Source: Prochlorococcus sp. AG-442-N17
GTDB lineage: Bacteria; Cyanobacteriota; Cyanobacteriia; PCC-6307; Cyanobiaceae
Length of the DNA: 64,000 bases
Assembly (NCBI GenBank): GCA_003212375.1
Contig: QCPY01000001.1
Location: 1 to 64,000 of the forward strand
Reading direction: 5' to 3'
The translations under genes and the position numbers were made by a program. The notes beneath the pieces were generated by a model, which saw only the letters and a list, made by a program, of their open reading frames with translations, made no database searches and was not told the origin of the DNA. This document shows positions 36,736-47,187 of the stretch, one piece after another. Within the stretch, counting starts at the first letter, position 1. Every line of letters starts with the position of its first letter.

Positions 36736-37737
36736 TTAAAGGCTGATACTCTTAGCACCATCTTTTATATGAACAGTATTTGTAAATCTTGCAGTACTAT
36801 CTAATGTACTAATTACTAGACTGCTTGTTCTAACACAATCCCTTTCAAATTTAACTCCATCAAATAATAATCCATCGGTTATTCCACTACCAGCGAATAC
36901 AACATTTTCTCCCGATGCTAATTCATTAGCTTCATAGATTTTATCTATGTCAGTTATGCCCATCTCATCTAGTCGTTTTATGTTTCCTTCTTTTGTGTAA
37001 TCGGCCCATTCAGAAGTTTGAGCAACTGCTGGATCATAAACTAGTTGTCCTTGAAAATGTCCTCCTAGAGCTCTCATCGCTGCAGCAGAAATAACCCCTT
37101 CTGGAGCAGCCCCAATACCCATTAAGCAATGTGTTCCTGTGCCTGCAAAACCACATGCAATCGCAGCTTGAACATCTCCATCAGAAATTGGCTGTACTTT
37201 TGCACCACATCCTCGAATTTCTTTTATTAAATCTTTATGCCTAGTTCTATCCATTACAACAACAGTAAGTTCATCAATAGAAAGATTCAAGCAATCACTT
37301 AATATCTTTAAGTTCTCAGTAGCTGAGTTCCTAATATCGACTTTTCCTTTTGCTGCTGGAGGCGCAGCTAATTTATTCATGTAGAAATCAGGTGCATTAA
37401 ATAGTCCCCCAGTGTCTGAGGCAGCTAGTACTGCCATGGATCCTCTCTGATTGTTAGCGCAAAGATTAGTACCCTCACAAGGATCTACCGCAAAGTCAAC
37501 CCCTGGACCATTGCCACTTCCAACCTCTTCACCGATATATAACATTGGTGCTTCATCACGTTCTCCTTCACCTATAACAATTTTTCCTTTCATTTCAATT
37601 TTACCCATTCTTAATCTCATTGCTTCAACAGCAGCAGCGTCAGCCTCATCTTTTTGGCCAAGACCAGTAAGTTTTGCAGATGCGATTGCGGCTTGCTCGA
37701 CTACTTCGAGAATTTCTTGAATTAAAGTTTGATTCAC
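36736..37737 (-). CDS. glpX: fructose-1,6-/sedoheptulose-1,7-bisphosphatase, class II
   Basis: A 333-residue GlpX-type phosphatase with dual FBPase/SBPase activity in the Calvin cycle of cyanobacteria. Seen: [15 protein letters not shown], the metal-binding [10 protein letters not shown], and LDSTARFTN near the end. The start is GTG. It is upstream of hemA by 18 bases and divergent from rpe across a 186-base spacer. Confidence 0.95.
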   Translation of the reverse strand: MNQTLIQEILEVVEQAAIASAKLTGLGQKDEADAAAVEAMRLRMGKIEMKGKIVIGEGERDEAPMLYIGEEVGSGNGPGVDFAVDPCEGTNLCANNQRGSMAVLAASDTGGLFNAPDFYMNKLAAPPAAKGKVDIRNSATENLKILSDCLNLSIDELTVVVMDRTRHKDLIKEIRGCGAKVQPISDGDVQAAIACGFAGTGTHCLMGIGAAPEGVISAAAMRALGGHFQGQLVYDPAVAQTSEWADYTKEGNIKRLDEMGITDIDKIYEANELASGENVVFAGSGITDGLLFDGVKFERDCVRTSSLVISTLDSTARFTNTVHIKDGAKSISL

Positions 37738-37923
37738 AATTAAATTTTTAAGATTTTCTTAGAGGTTAAAAATATGTTCTCATAAAAAATGCCTTTTTTA
37801 TAAGAATTATTTTGCTAATTAGCTTTTTTTAACTCTTTGCAGGTGTTACTTTATCAGGCCGTGCCTTGAAATTAGGAATAAACAGCCAAATATAGTATCT
37901 TTATTAAATATTTTAAAAATTAA

Positions 37924-38679
37924 ATGCCCAATTCTAATTCTAAAAATTCAGAAAGTATTAATAGACCAATACAAATTATCCCTTCAGTTTTACCAGCAGA
38001 CTGGGCAAATATGGGCGGATGCGTAAAGGAACTTGAAGAAGCTGGAGTTGATCGAATTCAATTCGATGTTATGGATGGAAATTTTGTTCCAAACCTAACA
38101 TTTGGACCTGAAATGATTTCTGCATGCAGGAAGTATTGCAATGTTCCTTTTGAGACTCAATTAATGGTAAGCCAATATAACTGTGAAACAATGCTTGAGG
38201 AATATGTTAAAGCTTCTAAAGGGCCTAATGGAGAACCTGGAGTTGTAATAGCTCATGTTGAAGCTAATGATCATCTTCATAGAGTGCTAGGGAGGATAAG
38301 AGATCTTGGGGGCTCACCATCAGTTGCATTAAATCCTCATACTCCATTCGAAATGATTGAAAATATTATGGATATGGTTGATCATGTCTTAGTTATGACA
38401 GTAAACCCAGGTTTTGGAGGGCAAGCTTACATACCAACAATGCTAAATAAAATTAGAAAGATTAGAAAATTTATAATTGAAAAGAATTTAAATATAGACA
38501 TTGAAGTTGATGGTGGAATAAAAGCAAATTGGACAATTTCGCAATGTGCAGAAGCTGGCGCTAATTGTTTTATTGCAGGAAGTGGAATGTTCGCTTATCC
38601 AACTCTAAAAGAAGGTTGTGATGAATTAAGATCAGTTGCTCTTGATGCTCAAAATGGAAAAATATTATCAGAACCTTAA
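37924..38679 (+). CDS. rpe: ribulose-phosphate 3-epimerase
   Basis: A 251-residue (beta-alpha)8 barrel that interconverts ribulose- and xylulose-5-phosphate. Seen: IIPSVLPADWANMG, IQFDVMDGNFVPNLTFG (metal-binding), VNPGFGGQ and EVDGGIKANW. The N-terminus is about 18 residues longer than in E. coli. It is divergent from glpX, which also serves the Calvin cycle. Confidence 0.96.
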   Translation: MPNSNSKNSESINRPIQIIPSVLPADWANMGGCVKELEEAGVDRIQFDVMDGNFVPNLTFGPEMISACRKYCNVPFETQLMVSQYNCETMLEEYVKASKGPNGEPGVVIAHVEANDHLHRVLGRIRDLGGSPSVALNPHTPFEMIENIMDMVDHVLVMTVNPGFGGQAYIPTMLNKIRKIRKFIIEKNLNIDIEVDGGIKANWTISQCAEAGANCFIAGSGMFAYPTLKEGCDELRSVALDAQNGKILSEP

Positions 38680-38694
38680 AATGCGTTACTGAAA

Positions 38695-39630
38695 TTAATT
38701 TAATAAACCAAATATCCACCCATAACTATGTAAACCTACCCCCCAGAAATTTACTCCGATGTAACATATTAGTACAACAAAAAAACCGCTAGTAGCAAGC
38801 AGTGCAGGTCTTCTGCCTTGCCATCCTTTACTAATTCTCATATGCAGATAGGCGGCATAAAATAACCAAGATATTAAAGCCCAGGTTTCCTTAGGATCCC
38901 AACTCCACCAAGTACCCCAAGCTTCATTAGCCCAAATAGCCCCTGTAATTAAGCCAAGAGTGAGCAAGACAAATCCTACTAATATAGATCTATAACTAAG
39001 AGTATCTATTTCCTCAGAATGAGAAAAATTCATGGGATCTACGACATTATTTGGGTACGAATTAGAAATTTTGAAACCTCCTATACCTGTAGAACTACTT
39101 CTAAGTTGAAGAGGTTGTCTATCGTTAATAAAAAGTACAGAAGCGGAGAGTAAAGAACCAATGATTAGTGCTGCATAACTAAGCATTACTACACTTACAT
39201 GCATAATTAACCAACTTGATCTTAATGCCGGGACAAGAGAGGATGAAAGTTTTAAATCTTCAGGTAAAACAAAGCAAGCAAAAGAAACAGTTAAAAGCTC
39301 GATAGGAATTGCTATTGCTGGAATTATCGGAGTTGGGTATTCTTTCTCAACTAATAATTGGCCTAAAGATATTCCCCAAACCAAGAAATAAAGAGATTCA
39401 TATAAGTTACTTATAGGGAAATGTCCAGATAAAAGCCATCTTGAGAAAAGCTGAAAAGCTATTAGAATATTTGTTAAGAGAGTTATAGATCTTACATATG
39501 AAGATGATTTTTTATTAAATAGGGCTATTAAAGAAATAGGTAAATTAATCAATAAAAAATAAAAAGTTAATATTCCGAGAGCGGATACAGGATCGTTAAT
39601 TAAATTTTTAATAAAACCATCAAATATCAT
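38695..39630 (-). CDS. ccsA: cytochrome c biogenesis protein CcsA
   Basis: A 311-residue multi-span protein of the system II (Ccs) pathway that delivers heme to apocytochromes c at the thylakoid. The WWD heme motif reads WGTWWSWDPKETW, flanked by about eight hydrophobic spans, and histidines lie on either side. The length matches cyanobacterial CcsA. Its partner ccsB is not in the window. Confidence 0.95.
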   Translation of the reverse strand: MIFDGFIKNLINDPVSALGILTFYFLLINLPISLIALFNKKSSSYVRSITLLTNILIAFQLFSRWLLSGHFPISNLYESLYFLVWGISLGQLLVEKEYPTPIIPAIAIPIELLTVSFACFVLPEDLKLSSSLVPALRSSWLIMHVSVVMLSYAALIIGSLLSASVLFINDRQPLQLRSSSTGIGGFKISNSYPNNVVDPMNFSHSEEIDTLSYRSILVGFVLLTLGLITGAIWANEAWGTWWSWDPKETWALISWLFYAAYLHMRISKGWQGRRPALLATSGFFVVLICYIGVNFWGVGLHSYGWIFGLLN

Positions 39631-39720
39631 CAGAAAAATATAAAACTTTATTAGATAATTTAGCTATAAAAATAACAACTACGATCATAATAAAAAGAAA
39701 TATATTTATATATCAAATAA

Positions 39721-39747
39721 TTTAATTTAAATTTAATTTAAATTTAA
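39721..39747. repeat. short A/T tandem repeat
   Basis: Two perfect copies of the 11-base unit TTTAATTTAAA plus a partial third, in the spacer between ccsA and the LptB-like gene. It is self-complementary in part. It is probably low-complexity sequence with no function. Confidence 0.5.
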
Positions 39748-39749
39748 CA

Positions 39750-40478
39750 CTAAAGCTTAAAATCATCTCCTAAATAAAACTTTTTCACTATTTGATTATT
39801 TGCAAGTTCATTAGATGATCCAGAAGCTAAAATTTTTCCCTCACTTAATACATATGACTTATTAGTTATTAGAAGAGTTTCTCTTACATTATGGTCAGTG
39901 ATAAGAATTCCCATCCCATTTTTACTAAGTTTAATAATGAGTTTCTTTAAATCATTAACAGCCAAAGGGTCTATTCCTGCAAAAGGTTCATCTAATAGTA
40001 AAAATCTTGGACCTTTTCTACCAACAGAAATAGCCCTAGCTATTTCGCACCTTCTTCTCTCTCCGCCTGATAGTTGATAACCATTAGTATCAACAACTTT
40101 ATTTAGATTAAATTCATTAATTATTTTTTCTCTCTTATTTCTTGCTATTACATTATTAAAAATTGAATTTTGTAAAGCTAGGTCGATATTTTCTTTTACA
40201 GTAAGATCTCTAAAAATGCTTGCCTCTTGAGTTAAATATCCAAGACCAAGTTTGGCCCTAATAGGTAAAGGCAAATTTGTTATGAACTTATCGTTCATTA
40301 AAATATCTCCTTTATCTGGTTTTAAATTACCAACTGCGATATTAAAAGTAGAAGTCTTACCGGCGCCATTAGGTCCCATTAACCCTACAATTTCACCTGG
40401 GGATACAGTTATGGATACATCATTTACAATAGATTTTCCATTAATAGTTAAAGATACGTTTCTAATTTCAAAAGTCAT
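39750..40478 (-). CDS. lptB: LPS export ABC transporter ATP-binding protein
   Basis: A 242-residue ATPase closest to LptB, which powers lipopolysaccharide extraction from the inner membrane. Walker A GPNGAGKTS, LSGGERRRCEIARA signature and Walker B LLLDEPFAGIDP are as in LptB. LptF/G are not adjacent. It overlaps DUF309 upstream by 11 bases. Livestock-like branched amino acid ATPases (LivF/G) are the nearest alternative. Confidence 0.85.
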   Translation of the reverse strand: MTFEIRNVSLTINGKSIVNDVSITVSPGEIVGLMGPNGAGKTSTFNIAVGNLKPDKGDILMNDKFITNLPLPIRAKLGLGYLTQEASIFRDLTVKENIDLALQNSIFNNVIARNKREKIINEFNLNKVVDTNGYQLSGGERRRCEIARAISVGRKGPRFLLLDEPFAGIDPLAVNDLKKLIIKLSKNGMGILITDHNVRETLLITNKSYVLSEGKILASGSSNELANNQIVKKFYLGDDFKL

Positions 40479-40851
40479 TTTTCGATAGTCGAATTAAGTA
40501 AGGTTTATCGTTTTCATTTAATTCTTCTTTATATTGAAGTTTTCTTAATAATTCCTCAAGACATTGGCAAAAAGTTTGCAGATCTATTCCTAAATTAATG
40601 TTAGTTCTATTTTTTATCCTCCCTAAACCTTCCCCCAATAATATAGTTGCTCCATTTATATTTCCTTTACTTAAGTGAAATTGAGAAACAGAAACTTGAA
40701 GGATTCCTTGAATGATTTGTCTTTCGTCCCCATCAAGAATATTCCATATATCCTCAAAAGCATCATGAGCTTCATACCATTTTTGATTATTAAAAAGATT
40801 TAAAGCGCTTAAAAAATTATCCTCGAAGCTTTCTAAATTTACTGAATTCAT
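40468..40851 (-). CDS. DUF309 family protein
   Basis: A 127-residue helical protein with the DUF309 signature (FNNQKWYEAHDAFEDIW), in which His and Glu residues may bind a metal. The reaction is unknown. It is between typA (9 bases) and lptB (11-base overlap), and probably co-transcribed. Confidence 0.8.
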   Translation of the reverse strand: MNSVNLESFEDNFLSALNLFNNQKWYEAHDAFEDIWNILDGDERQIIQGILQVSVSQFHLSKGNINGATILLGEGLGRIKNRTNINLGIDLQTFCQCLEELLRKLQYKEELNENDKPYLIRLSKNDF

Positions 40852-40860
40852 AATTATTTA

Positions 40861-42660
40861 TTATTTCAAAGCTTTCTTCTTATTTAATTTTCTCATTCTT
40901 ATAGAATCAGGTGTTACTTCTAACATTTCATCGGGTCCTATATATTCAAGTGCTCTTTCTAGGGTAATCTCTACAGGAGACTGTAAAGTATCTAATTCTT
41001 CTGCACCGGCTGATCTCATATTTGTCAATTGCTTAGTTTTACAGATATTCAACTCTAAATCTTGTGGTCTATTATTCTCCCCAATAATCATGCCTTTATA
41101 TACTTTTACCCCTGGTTTAATAAAATAAACACCTCTATCTTCTGCATTTTTTAAAGCATAGAAAGTTGCAACGCCCTCTTCAAATGAGATGAGCACTCCA
41201 TTTCTTCTGGTCTCAAAATCTCCTGCTTTGGGTTTATATTCATAAAAGGAGTGACTCATAATACCTTCCCCTCTAGTGATTCGAACAAACTCGCCACGGA
41301 AGCCTATTAGACCTCTTGAGGGTACTAAAAATTCTAATTGTGTTCTCCCATCTGAACTTGTCTGCATATTTTTCATTTCAGCTTTTCTTGATCCAAGTTT
41401 TTCAATACAAGAACCAACTGCTACTTCTGGCACATCTAAAACCAATGTTTCTATAGGTTCGCATTGAACATTATCAATTTCTCTAAAGATAACTTGTGGT
41501 TGAGAAATTTGGAATTCAAAGCCCTCCCTCCTCATTGTTTCAATCAAAATTCCAAGATGAAGCTCACCTCTTCCTGAAACAGAAAACTTGTCAGGTGAAT
41601 CAGTTTCTTCAACTCTAAGAGCTACATTTGTTAATAATTCTCTTTCTAATCTATTTTTTAATTGTCTGCTAGTTACGAATTTCCCTTCCTTGCCGGCAAA
41701 AGGAGAATCATTTACTACAAAGGTCATATTTAATGTAGGTTCATCAACTTTAATTAAAGGGAGTGGATGAGGAGAATCAGGACAAGCAATGGTTTCTCCA
41801 ATATTTACGTCATCGAAACCAGATACCGCGACAATATCACCAGCAAAAGCTTCATCAATATCAATTCTTTGTAAGCCTTCAAATCCTAAAAGTTTACTTA
41901 CCTTACCTTTGATAGTCTTTCCACTTTCTTTTATTAAAATTGCTTGTTGACCATTCTTTATAGTTCCATTATGTATCTTTCCAATAATAATTCTTCCTAA
42001 AAAATCAGAATAATCCAAAGTTGTAATTTGAAGCTGTAATGGCTTGTTTAAATCTCCTACAGGTGGAGGAACATGTCTAAGAATAGCCTCAAAAAGGGGC
42101 ATCATATTATCACTATTTAATTCCATTTCTTCTTTTGCAAATCCAGATAAGCCACTACCGAACAAATAAGGAAAATCACATTGATCATCATCAGCACCTA
42201 ATTCAAGAAACAAATCAAGAACTTTATCTACAGCAATTTCAGGGACGGCTCTGGGTCTGTCAATCTTATTTACGAAAACAATAGGCCTAAGTCCTTTTTC
42301 TAAAGCTTTTTTTAAAACAAATCTCGTTTGAGGCATTGGTCCTTCATTTGCATCAACAATCAATAAACAACCATCGACCATACCCAAAACCCTCTCAACT
42401 TCTCCTCCAAAGTCAGCATGTCCTGGCGTATCAATAATATTAATTCTTGTGTTTTTATAAGTAACAGCTGTATTTTTAGAAAGAATTGTTATACCTCGTT
42501 CTCTTTCGAGATCATTAGAATCCATTACACAAGTTGGAACAACTTCATTTTCTCTAAATATTCCAGATTGAGATAATAATGCATCGACAAGCGTTGTTTT
42601 TCCATGATCTACATGAGCTATTATTGCTACATTTCTTATTTCTTTAATTGAGGATGACAT
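40861..42660 (-). CDS. typA: ribosome-associated GTPase TypA/BipA
   Basis: A 599-residue translational GTPase. The G1 motif is [10 protein letters not shown]3 is DTPGHADF, and G4 is NKIDR. EF-G-like domains III and V and a TypA-specific C-terminal domain follow. It binds the ribosome under stress or cold. Length is normal. Confidence 0.96.
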   Translation of the reverse strand: MSSSIKEIRNVAIIAHVDHGKTTLVDALLSQSGIFRENEVVPTCVMDSNDLERERGITILSKNTAVTYKNTRINIIDTPGHADFGGEVERVLGMVDGCLLIVDANEGPMPQTRFVLKKALEKGLRPIVFVNKIDRPRAVPEIAVDKVLDLFLELGADDDQCDFPYLFGSGLSGFAKEEMELNSDNMMPLFEAILRHVPPPVGDLNKPLQLQITTLDYSDFLGRIIIGKIHNGTIKNGQQAILIKESGKTIKGKVSKLLGFEGLQRIDIDEAFAGDIVAVSGFDDVNIGETIACPDSPHPLPLIKVDEPTLNMTFVVNDSPFAGKEGKFVTSRQLKNRLERELLTNVALRVEETDSPDKFSVSGRGELHLGILIETMRREGFEFQISQPQVIFREIDNVQCEPIETLVLDVPEVAVGSCIEKLGSRKAEMKNMQTSSDGRTQLEFLVPSRGLIGFRGEFVRITRGEGIMSHSFYEYKPKAGDFETRRNGVLISFEEGVATFYALKNAEDRGVYFIKPGVKVYKGMIIGENNRPQDLELNICKTKQLTNMRSAGAEELDTLQSPVEITLERALEYIGPDEMLEVTPDSIRMRKLNKKKALK

Positions 42661-42773
42661 CTAAAACTAACAAATCAAAGGGTGATTATATCAAGGCTAA
42701 CTCAAAGAATGCTTATTCTGAAGGAATAATCGTCTAGATTTTGAAAACTATATGTGAATTTTTAAGTATTTTA

Positions 42774-43505
42774 TTAATTTTTCGTATTAATCAATTTCCT
42801 ATTTGATTGTTCAAAAACTTTGAGTGCTTCAATTGATCCTTCATATCTCCAGTGCCAAGGTTCAAAATCTACTTTGTTATTATTTTTATTGAAAGATAAT
42901 TTAAAGTGATACCTAGCAGCATTATTTTTTAACCATCTGAAAGCATCAGTGTTCTCAAATTCAACCTCAAAATCAGTATCTCTTCTATTGAAATCACCAA
43001 TATCTATAGCGAAGCCAGTGCTGTGTTCTGAATATCCAGGAGGGGCAGATACCCTTGCTCTTTCATGAGCGACTTGATTTCTGCTAGATTTTAAAGAATA
43101 AAAAATTTTTTCTTGCAAATTTTTTGATCTATATCCACTCAAGAAAACCAATAATATCCCATCATCTTTGGCATCTTCCCTCATTTTTAATAGAGAATCT
43201 TTCATATCAATATGAACTTCAATATTAGGTTCAATAAGGACTAGTTTTTCTTTTAACACTTCATTGTAAGGTAGATGGCCCAAGATACTGTTATCTTGAT
43301 TTTTAAAATTTTGAATATTGTTTTCGCGAATAAGACTTAGTCCTGAATTCCTTCTTAATCTTATTCCTGTCAATGAAAAAAGTAAAAATAAAATTGGTAA
43401 TAAAAGTAGTATGGATTTATTGAATTTTATATAAGTTTCTTTAATATATTTTCTTTCAGCAACTGGGATATCAAATGCTTCATTTACTTCTTTTTTTTTG
43501 TCCAA
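42774..43505 (-). CDS. VanY-type D-alanyl-D-alanine carboxypeptidase, membrane-anchored
   Basis: A 243-residue M15-family peptidase. A short basic N-terminus is followed by one membrane span (about residues 30-47), so the catalytic domain is periplasmic. Metal and catalytic motifs are complete: SGYRS, S-x-H-x2-G-x-A-x-D (SEHSTGFAID) and EPWHWRY. It should trim the terminal D-Ala from peptidoglycan stems. There is no sign of a vancomycin-resistance cluster. It is divergent from chlP. Confidence 0.88.
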   Translation of the reverse strand: MDKKKEVNEAFDIPVAERKYIKETYIKFNKSILLLLPILFLLFSLTGIRLRRNSGLSLIRENNIQNFKNQDNSILGHLPYNEVLKEKLVLIEPNIEVHIDMKDSLLKMREDAKDDGILLVFLSGYRSKNLQEKIFYSLKSSRNQVAHERARVSAPPGYSEHSTGFAIDIGDFNRRDTDFEVEFENTDAFRWLKNNAARYHFKLSFNKNNNKVDFEPWHWRYEGSIEALKVFEQSNRKLINTKN

Positions 43506-43615
43506 TTCTAAAATTAAAATTGAAAAACTTATTTAGATATTAACTATTAATTTACGAAATGCACTTTTGTAGGAAAATTGATGTAATTTTTTAATAGGTT
43601 ACATTTTTTTTTGAT

Positions 43616-44947
43616 ATGTTGAGAGTTGCTGTAATTGGTGGAGGTCCAAGTGGTTCATGTGCTGCTGAAATACTTGCTAAATCTGGAATAAAAACTTGGC
43701 TTTTTGAGAGAAAATTAGATAATGCAAAACCTTGCGGAGGAGCAATTCCTCTCTGCATGGTTGAGGAATTTGACTTGCCAGAATCAATTATTGATAGAAA
43801 AGTAAGACATATGAAAATGATATCGCCTTCTAATAGAGAAGTGGACATTAGTTTAGATGATGTTTATGGCAAAAGTGACAATGAATTTATTGGGATGTGC
43901 AGAAGAGAAGTAATGGATGCCTTCATGAGGAATAGGGCATCTGAACTTGGAGCGACATTAATTAATGGATTAGTCACTTCAATTGATACTGGGATTGAAA
44001 ACCAAGGGCCATACAAGCTATCATATTCTGACTTTTCTTCTGGAAATAAGAAAGGAGAACTTAAAGAGTTAACGGTAGACCTTCTAATCGGTGCTGACGG
44101 TGCTAACAGCAGAGTTGCTAAAGCAATGGATGCAGGCGATTACAAAGTGGCTATCGCATTCCAAGAAAGAATTAAATTACCTAAAGAAGAGATGAGTTAC
44201 TACGAAGACCTCGCTGAGATGTATGTAGGAACTGATGTTTCTCCTGACTTTTATGGTTGGGTATTTCCTAAATATGATCATGTGGCAGTAGGGACAGGGA
44301 CAATGCAAAAGAATCAATCTTTAATAAAGGGACTTCAAGAAGGAGTAAGAAATAGAGCCAAAAAAAGGCTTGTTAATGGTGAAGTAATTAAAGTTGAAGC
44401 TCATCCTATTCCTGAGCATCCAAGACCTCGGAGAGTTGTAGGAAGAATGGCTCTAGTTGGTGATGCAGCTGGCTATGTCACTAAGAGTTCCGGAGAAGGT
44501 ATATATTTTGCTGCAAAAAGTGGGAGAATGTGCGCCGAAGAAATCGTGGCGGCATCAAAAAATGGACAAGAGATTCCATCAGAAAATGAATTAAAAAATT
44601 ACCTTAAAAAATGGGATAAAAAATATGGCACAACCTACAAGGTATTAGAAATCCTTCAAAATATTTTTTATAGAAACGATTCTGCCAGAGAAGCTTTTGT
44701 TGAAATGTGTGATGATATGGATGTTCAAAGACTAACTTTTGATAGTTATCTATACAAAAGAGTTGTTTCAATGCGACCTCTCCAACAGCTCAAGATTACA
44801 ATGCTTACACTTGGATCAATTTTAAGAGGGAAAGCACTAGCACCATTGAAATATAAACCTGTAAATAGCGCTGTAAGAGAAGATAAAGAAGTCGAAAAGA
44901 TGCTTAAAAATTATTCAATCAAAGGTGGAATTAAAGTTAAGAGTTAA
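43616..44947 (+). CDS. chlP: geranylgeranyl reductase
   Basis: A 443-residue FAD/NADPH enzyme that reduces the geranylgeranyl chain to phytyl for chlorophyll and tocopherol. The N-terminal FAD motif GGGPSGSCAA is at residues 8-17, followed by KPCGGAIP and the second FAD motif LVGDAAGYV. Its stop shares the four bases TTAA with the convergent glyS stop. Confidence 0.96.
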   Translation: MLRVAVIGGGPSGSCAAEILAKSGIKTWLFERKLDNAKPCGGAIPLCMVEEFDLPESIIDRKVRHMKMISPSNREVDISLDDVYGKSDNEFIGMCRREVMDAFMRNRASELGATLINGLVTSIDTGIENQGPYKLSYSDFSSGNKKGELKELTVDLLIGADGANSRVAKAMDAGDYKVAIAFQERIKLPKEEMSYYEDLAEMYVGTDVSPDFYGWVFPKYDHVAVGTGTMQKNQSLIKGLQEGVRNRAKKRLVNGEVIKVEAHPIPEHPRPRRVVGRMALVGDAAGYVTKSSGEGIYFAAKSGRMCAEEIVAASKNGQEIPSENELKNYLKKWDKKYGTTYKVLEILQNIFYRNDSAREAFVEMCDDMDVQRLTFDSYLYKRVVSMRPLQQLKITMLTLGSILRGKALAPLKYKPVNSAVREDKEVEKMLKNYSIKGGIKVKS

Positions 44948-47100
44948 AGAAGTGTAAAGTCAGCTATTTTTAAAGAGTAATTTCTGACCAAAGATAATAA
45001 ATTTAGTCTGTTATTTCTAATTTCAAGATTTTTATCCATCACTAGAACGCCCTTTTCATTATCAAATAGTTCATTAAGATTTTTAGTATTACTTTCAAAA
45101 AGACTAAATAATTTAAAATAATCACAATCAGTTAATAAATGGAGTTTTTCTAATTCTTTAACGAATTCGAAAACTTTAATTTCACATTTCTTTTCAAATA
45201 GCTTTGGATTTACATAATTTGTGGATGAAAAAATCGTTATTTTAAAATTTCCATTCTCAGCAATTTTACTAACTCTCGAGATAACTTTTTGTATTTCAGA
45301 AAAATTTTCTTTCCCTTTGAGTTGATTAATAGTATTAATTCTGTTTTTTAAATCCAGGATATTAATTATCCTTTTTTCATTAGAAGAGGCAGTTAAACAA
45401 GTTGCTTTAATTATTTCTTTTCTAGTTGATAGTTCATCAAGATAACTAACAATTCTTTGATTAGTAAAGTTAATTAAATCATTTAAAACTTTTTCTTTGA
45501 CAAATTTAAAATTTGGTAATGAAATTTTCCAATATTCTAGAAGTTCCTCAAAAATATTTTCAATTGGTAATCCTAATTCAAATTGCCATATAATTCGAAC
45601 AATACCATTTAAATTTCTCCTTAATGCATAAGGGTCCGATGACCCACTAGGTCTTATGCCGGAAATAAATAAACTTATTAAAGTTTCTATTTTATCAGAT
45701 ATAGAAATAATAGCTCCGTATTTTGTAGAAGGTAAATCATCTTTATAAAAACTTGGCAAATAATGTTCAGATACAGCAATACAAATTTCCTCACTAAAGC
45801 CTTCATTTCTTAAATATTTTCCTCCCATTATCCCTTGTAACTCAGGGAATTCATAAACGATTTCACTACATAAATCATTTTTGCAAAGCTTTGCAGCTAA
45901 TTTAATTTTTTTAATGTCTAAAGATTGATCATTTAAATATTTATTTATCTTTTCCGAAATAACCTCAATTCTTTCTACCCTCTCAAAAACATTCCCCATT
46001 CCCTTTAAATAAGAAACAGATTTAAGCTTTTCATTTCTATCATTAGAGGCAACCTTTTTATCACTTTCAACAAAAAACTTTGCGTCAGAGAATCTTGCCT
46101 TTAATACCTTTTCGTTCCCATTTGCGATAATATTCATAGATTCTTTTAAACCATTTGAGATTAAAAAGAAATTTGTACTTAAAATCTTTTCAGAACTTAA
46201 CTCTAATTTAGAAAATATTATATTTTTTTTCAGTAGAGGTATATATCTTTGATGACTCTTCATTACTGTTGAAAGAACTTCCACAGGTAAGCTAAGGAAT
46301 TTCTTATCAAAATTACCTTTTATTAAATTAGGTGATTCAACTAAATCAGTTAGTTCATTAAGTAAATCCTCAGAGAGATCAGGTTTTAAATTAACCAATT
46401 CAGATTCAAGGGTAATAAGGTTTAAAATTTTTTCTTTTCTTTCCTCTCTCTTAACCAAAACTCCATTGTTAACCATTAAGTCAAAATAGTAATCAGGACT
46501 ATTAATTTCAATAACTTTATTAAAAAGTCGATGACTTTTTGATTTATTACCTATTGAGATCTTTGGATCAAATTCATCGAATACAAAATCAAGAATTTCA
46601 TCATTATAAAGTGAGACAACCCATCTGATAGGTCTTGAAAATTTAAAGTTGCAATATCCCCATTTCATGAATCTAGGTCCTTGCAAATTTTTAATTAACT
46701 TGGGAATTATTGAAGATAAAAACGATTTTGTAGATTCTCCTTTCTCAATTTTTTTACCAAATACAAAATCACCTTTTTCTGTTTTCTTTATTTCAAGTTC
46801 TTCTATCTTTATATCTAAACTATTTGCGAAACCTTTAGCAGCATTAGTCGGGCTTCCATTTAAAAATGCAGAAGTAGCTTTAGGACCTTTTCTTTCTACT
46901 GTCTTATCGTCTGAATGATCAACTAATCCCTCAACAAATATTACTATTCTTCTAGGAGTTGATGTGCAAAAGACACTACTATATTTGATAAGTTTTTTAT
47001 CAAATTCAAATTCTATTAGAGATTTAATTTGGTTTACAACAGAAAAAGAAAAATTTGCAGGCAGCTCTTCTGTCCCTATTTCAAGTAAATATTTTGACAA
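44944..47100 (-). CDS. glyS: glycyl-tRNA synthetase beta subunit
   Basis: A 718-residue beta subunit of the bacterial alpha2beta2 glycyl-tRNA synthetase. The N-terminus YLLEIGTEELPA and the HQRYIPL segment are typical, and a C-terminal anticodon-binding helical region follows. The start codon is TTG. The alpha subunit glyQ is not in the window. Its 3' end overlaps chlP by four bases. Confidence 0.95.
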   Translation of the reverse strand: MSKYLLEIGTEELPANFSFSVVNQIKSLIEFEFDKKLIKYSSVFCTSTPRRIVIFVEGLVDHSDDKTVERKGPKATSAFLNGSPTNAAKGFANSLDIKIEELEIKKTEKGDFVFGKKIEKGESTKSFLSSIIPKLIKNLQGPRFMKWGYCNFKFSRPIRWVVSLYNDEILDFVFDEFDPKISIGNKSKSHRLFNKVIEINSPDYYFDLMVNNGVLVKREERKEKILNLITLESELVNLKPDLSEDLLNELTDLVESPNLIKGNFDKKFLSLPVEVLSTVMKSHQRYIPLLKKNIIFSKLELSSEKILSTNFFLISNGLKESMNIIANGNEKVLKARFSDAKFFVESDKKVASNDRNEKLKSVSYLKGMGNVFERVERIEVISEKINKYLNDQSLDIKKIKLAAKLCKNDLCSEIVYEFPELQGIMGGKYLRNEGFSEEICIAVSEHYLPSFYKDDLPSTKYGAIISISDKIETLISLFISGIRPSGSSDPYALRRNLNGIVRIIWQFELGLPIENIFEELLEYWKISLPNFKFVKEKVLNDLINFTNQRIVSYLDELSTRKEIIKATCLTASSNEKRIINILDLKNRINTINQLKGKENFSEIQKVISRVSKIAENGNFKITIFSSTNYVNPKLFEKKCEIKVFEFVKELEKLHLLTDCDYFKLFSLFESNTKNLNELFDNEKGVLVMDKNLEIRNNRLNLLSLVRNYSLKIADFTLL

Positions 47101-47161
47101 GAAAAATTTATGACTATTACAACTATAATTTACTACCAGTTAAATAAGGTTTTCGCTATTG

Positions 47162-47167
47162 TATAAA
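47162..47167 (+). promoter_or_regulatory. candidate -10 element of sir
   Basis: TATAAA preceded by TG (TTGTATAAA) in the divergent glyS/sir spacer, 20 bases before the TTG start. No clear -35 is seen. Confidence 0.3.
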
Positions 47168-47187
47168 AAGAGATATGTTTTGATCCC

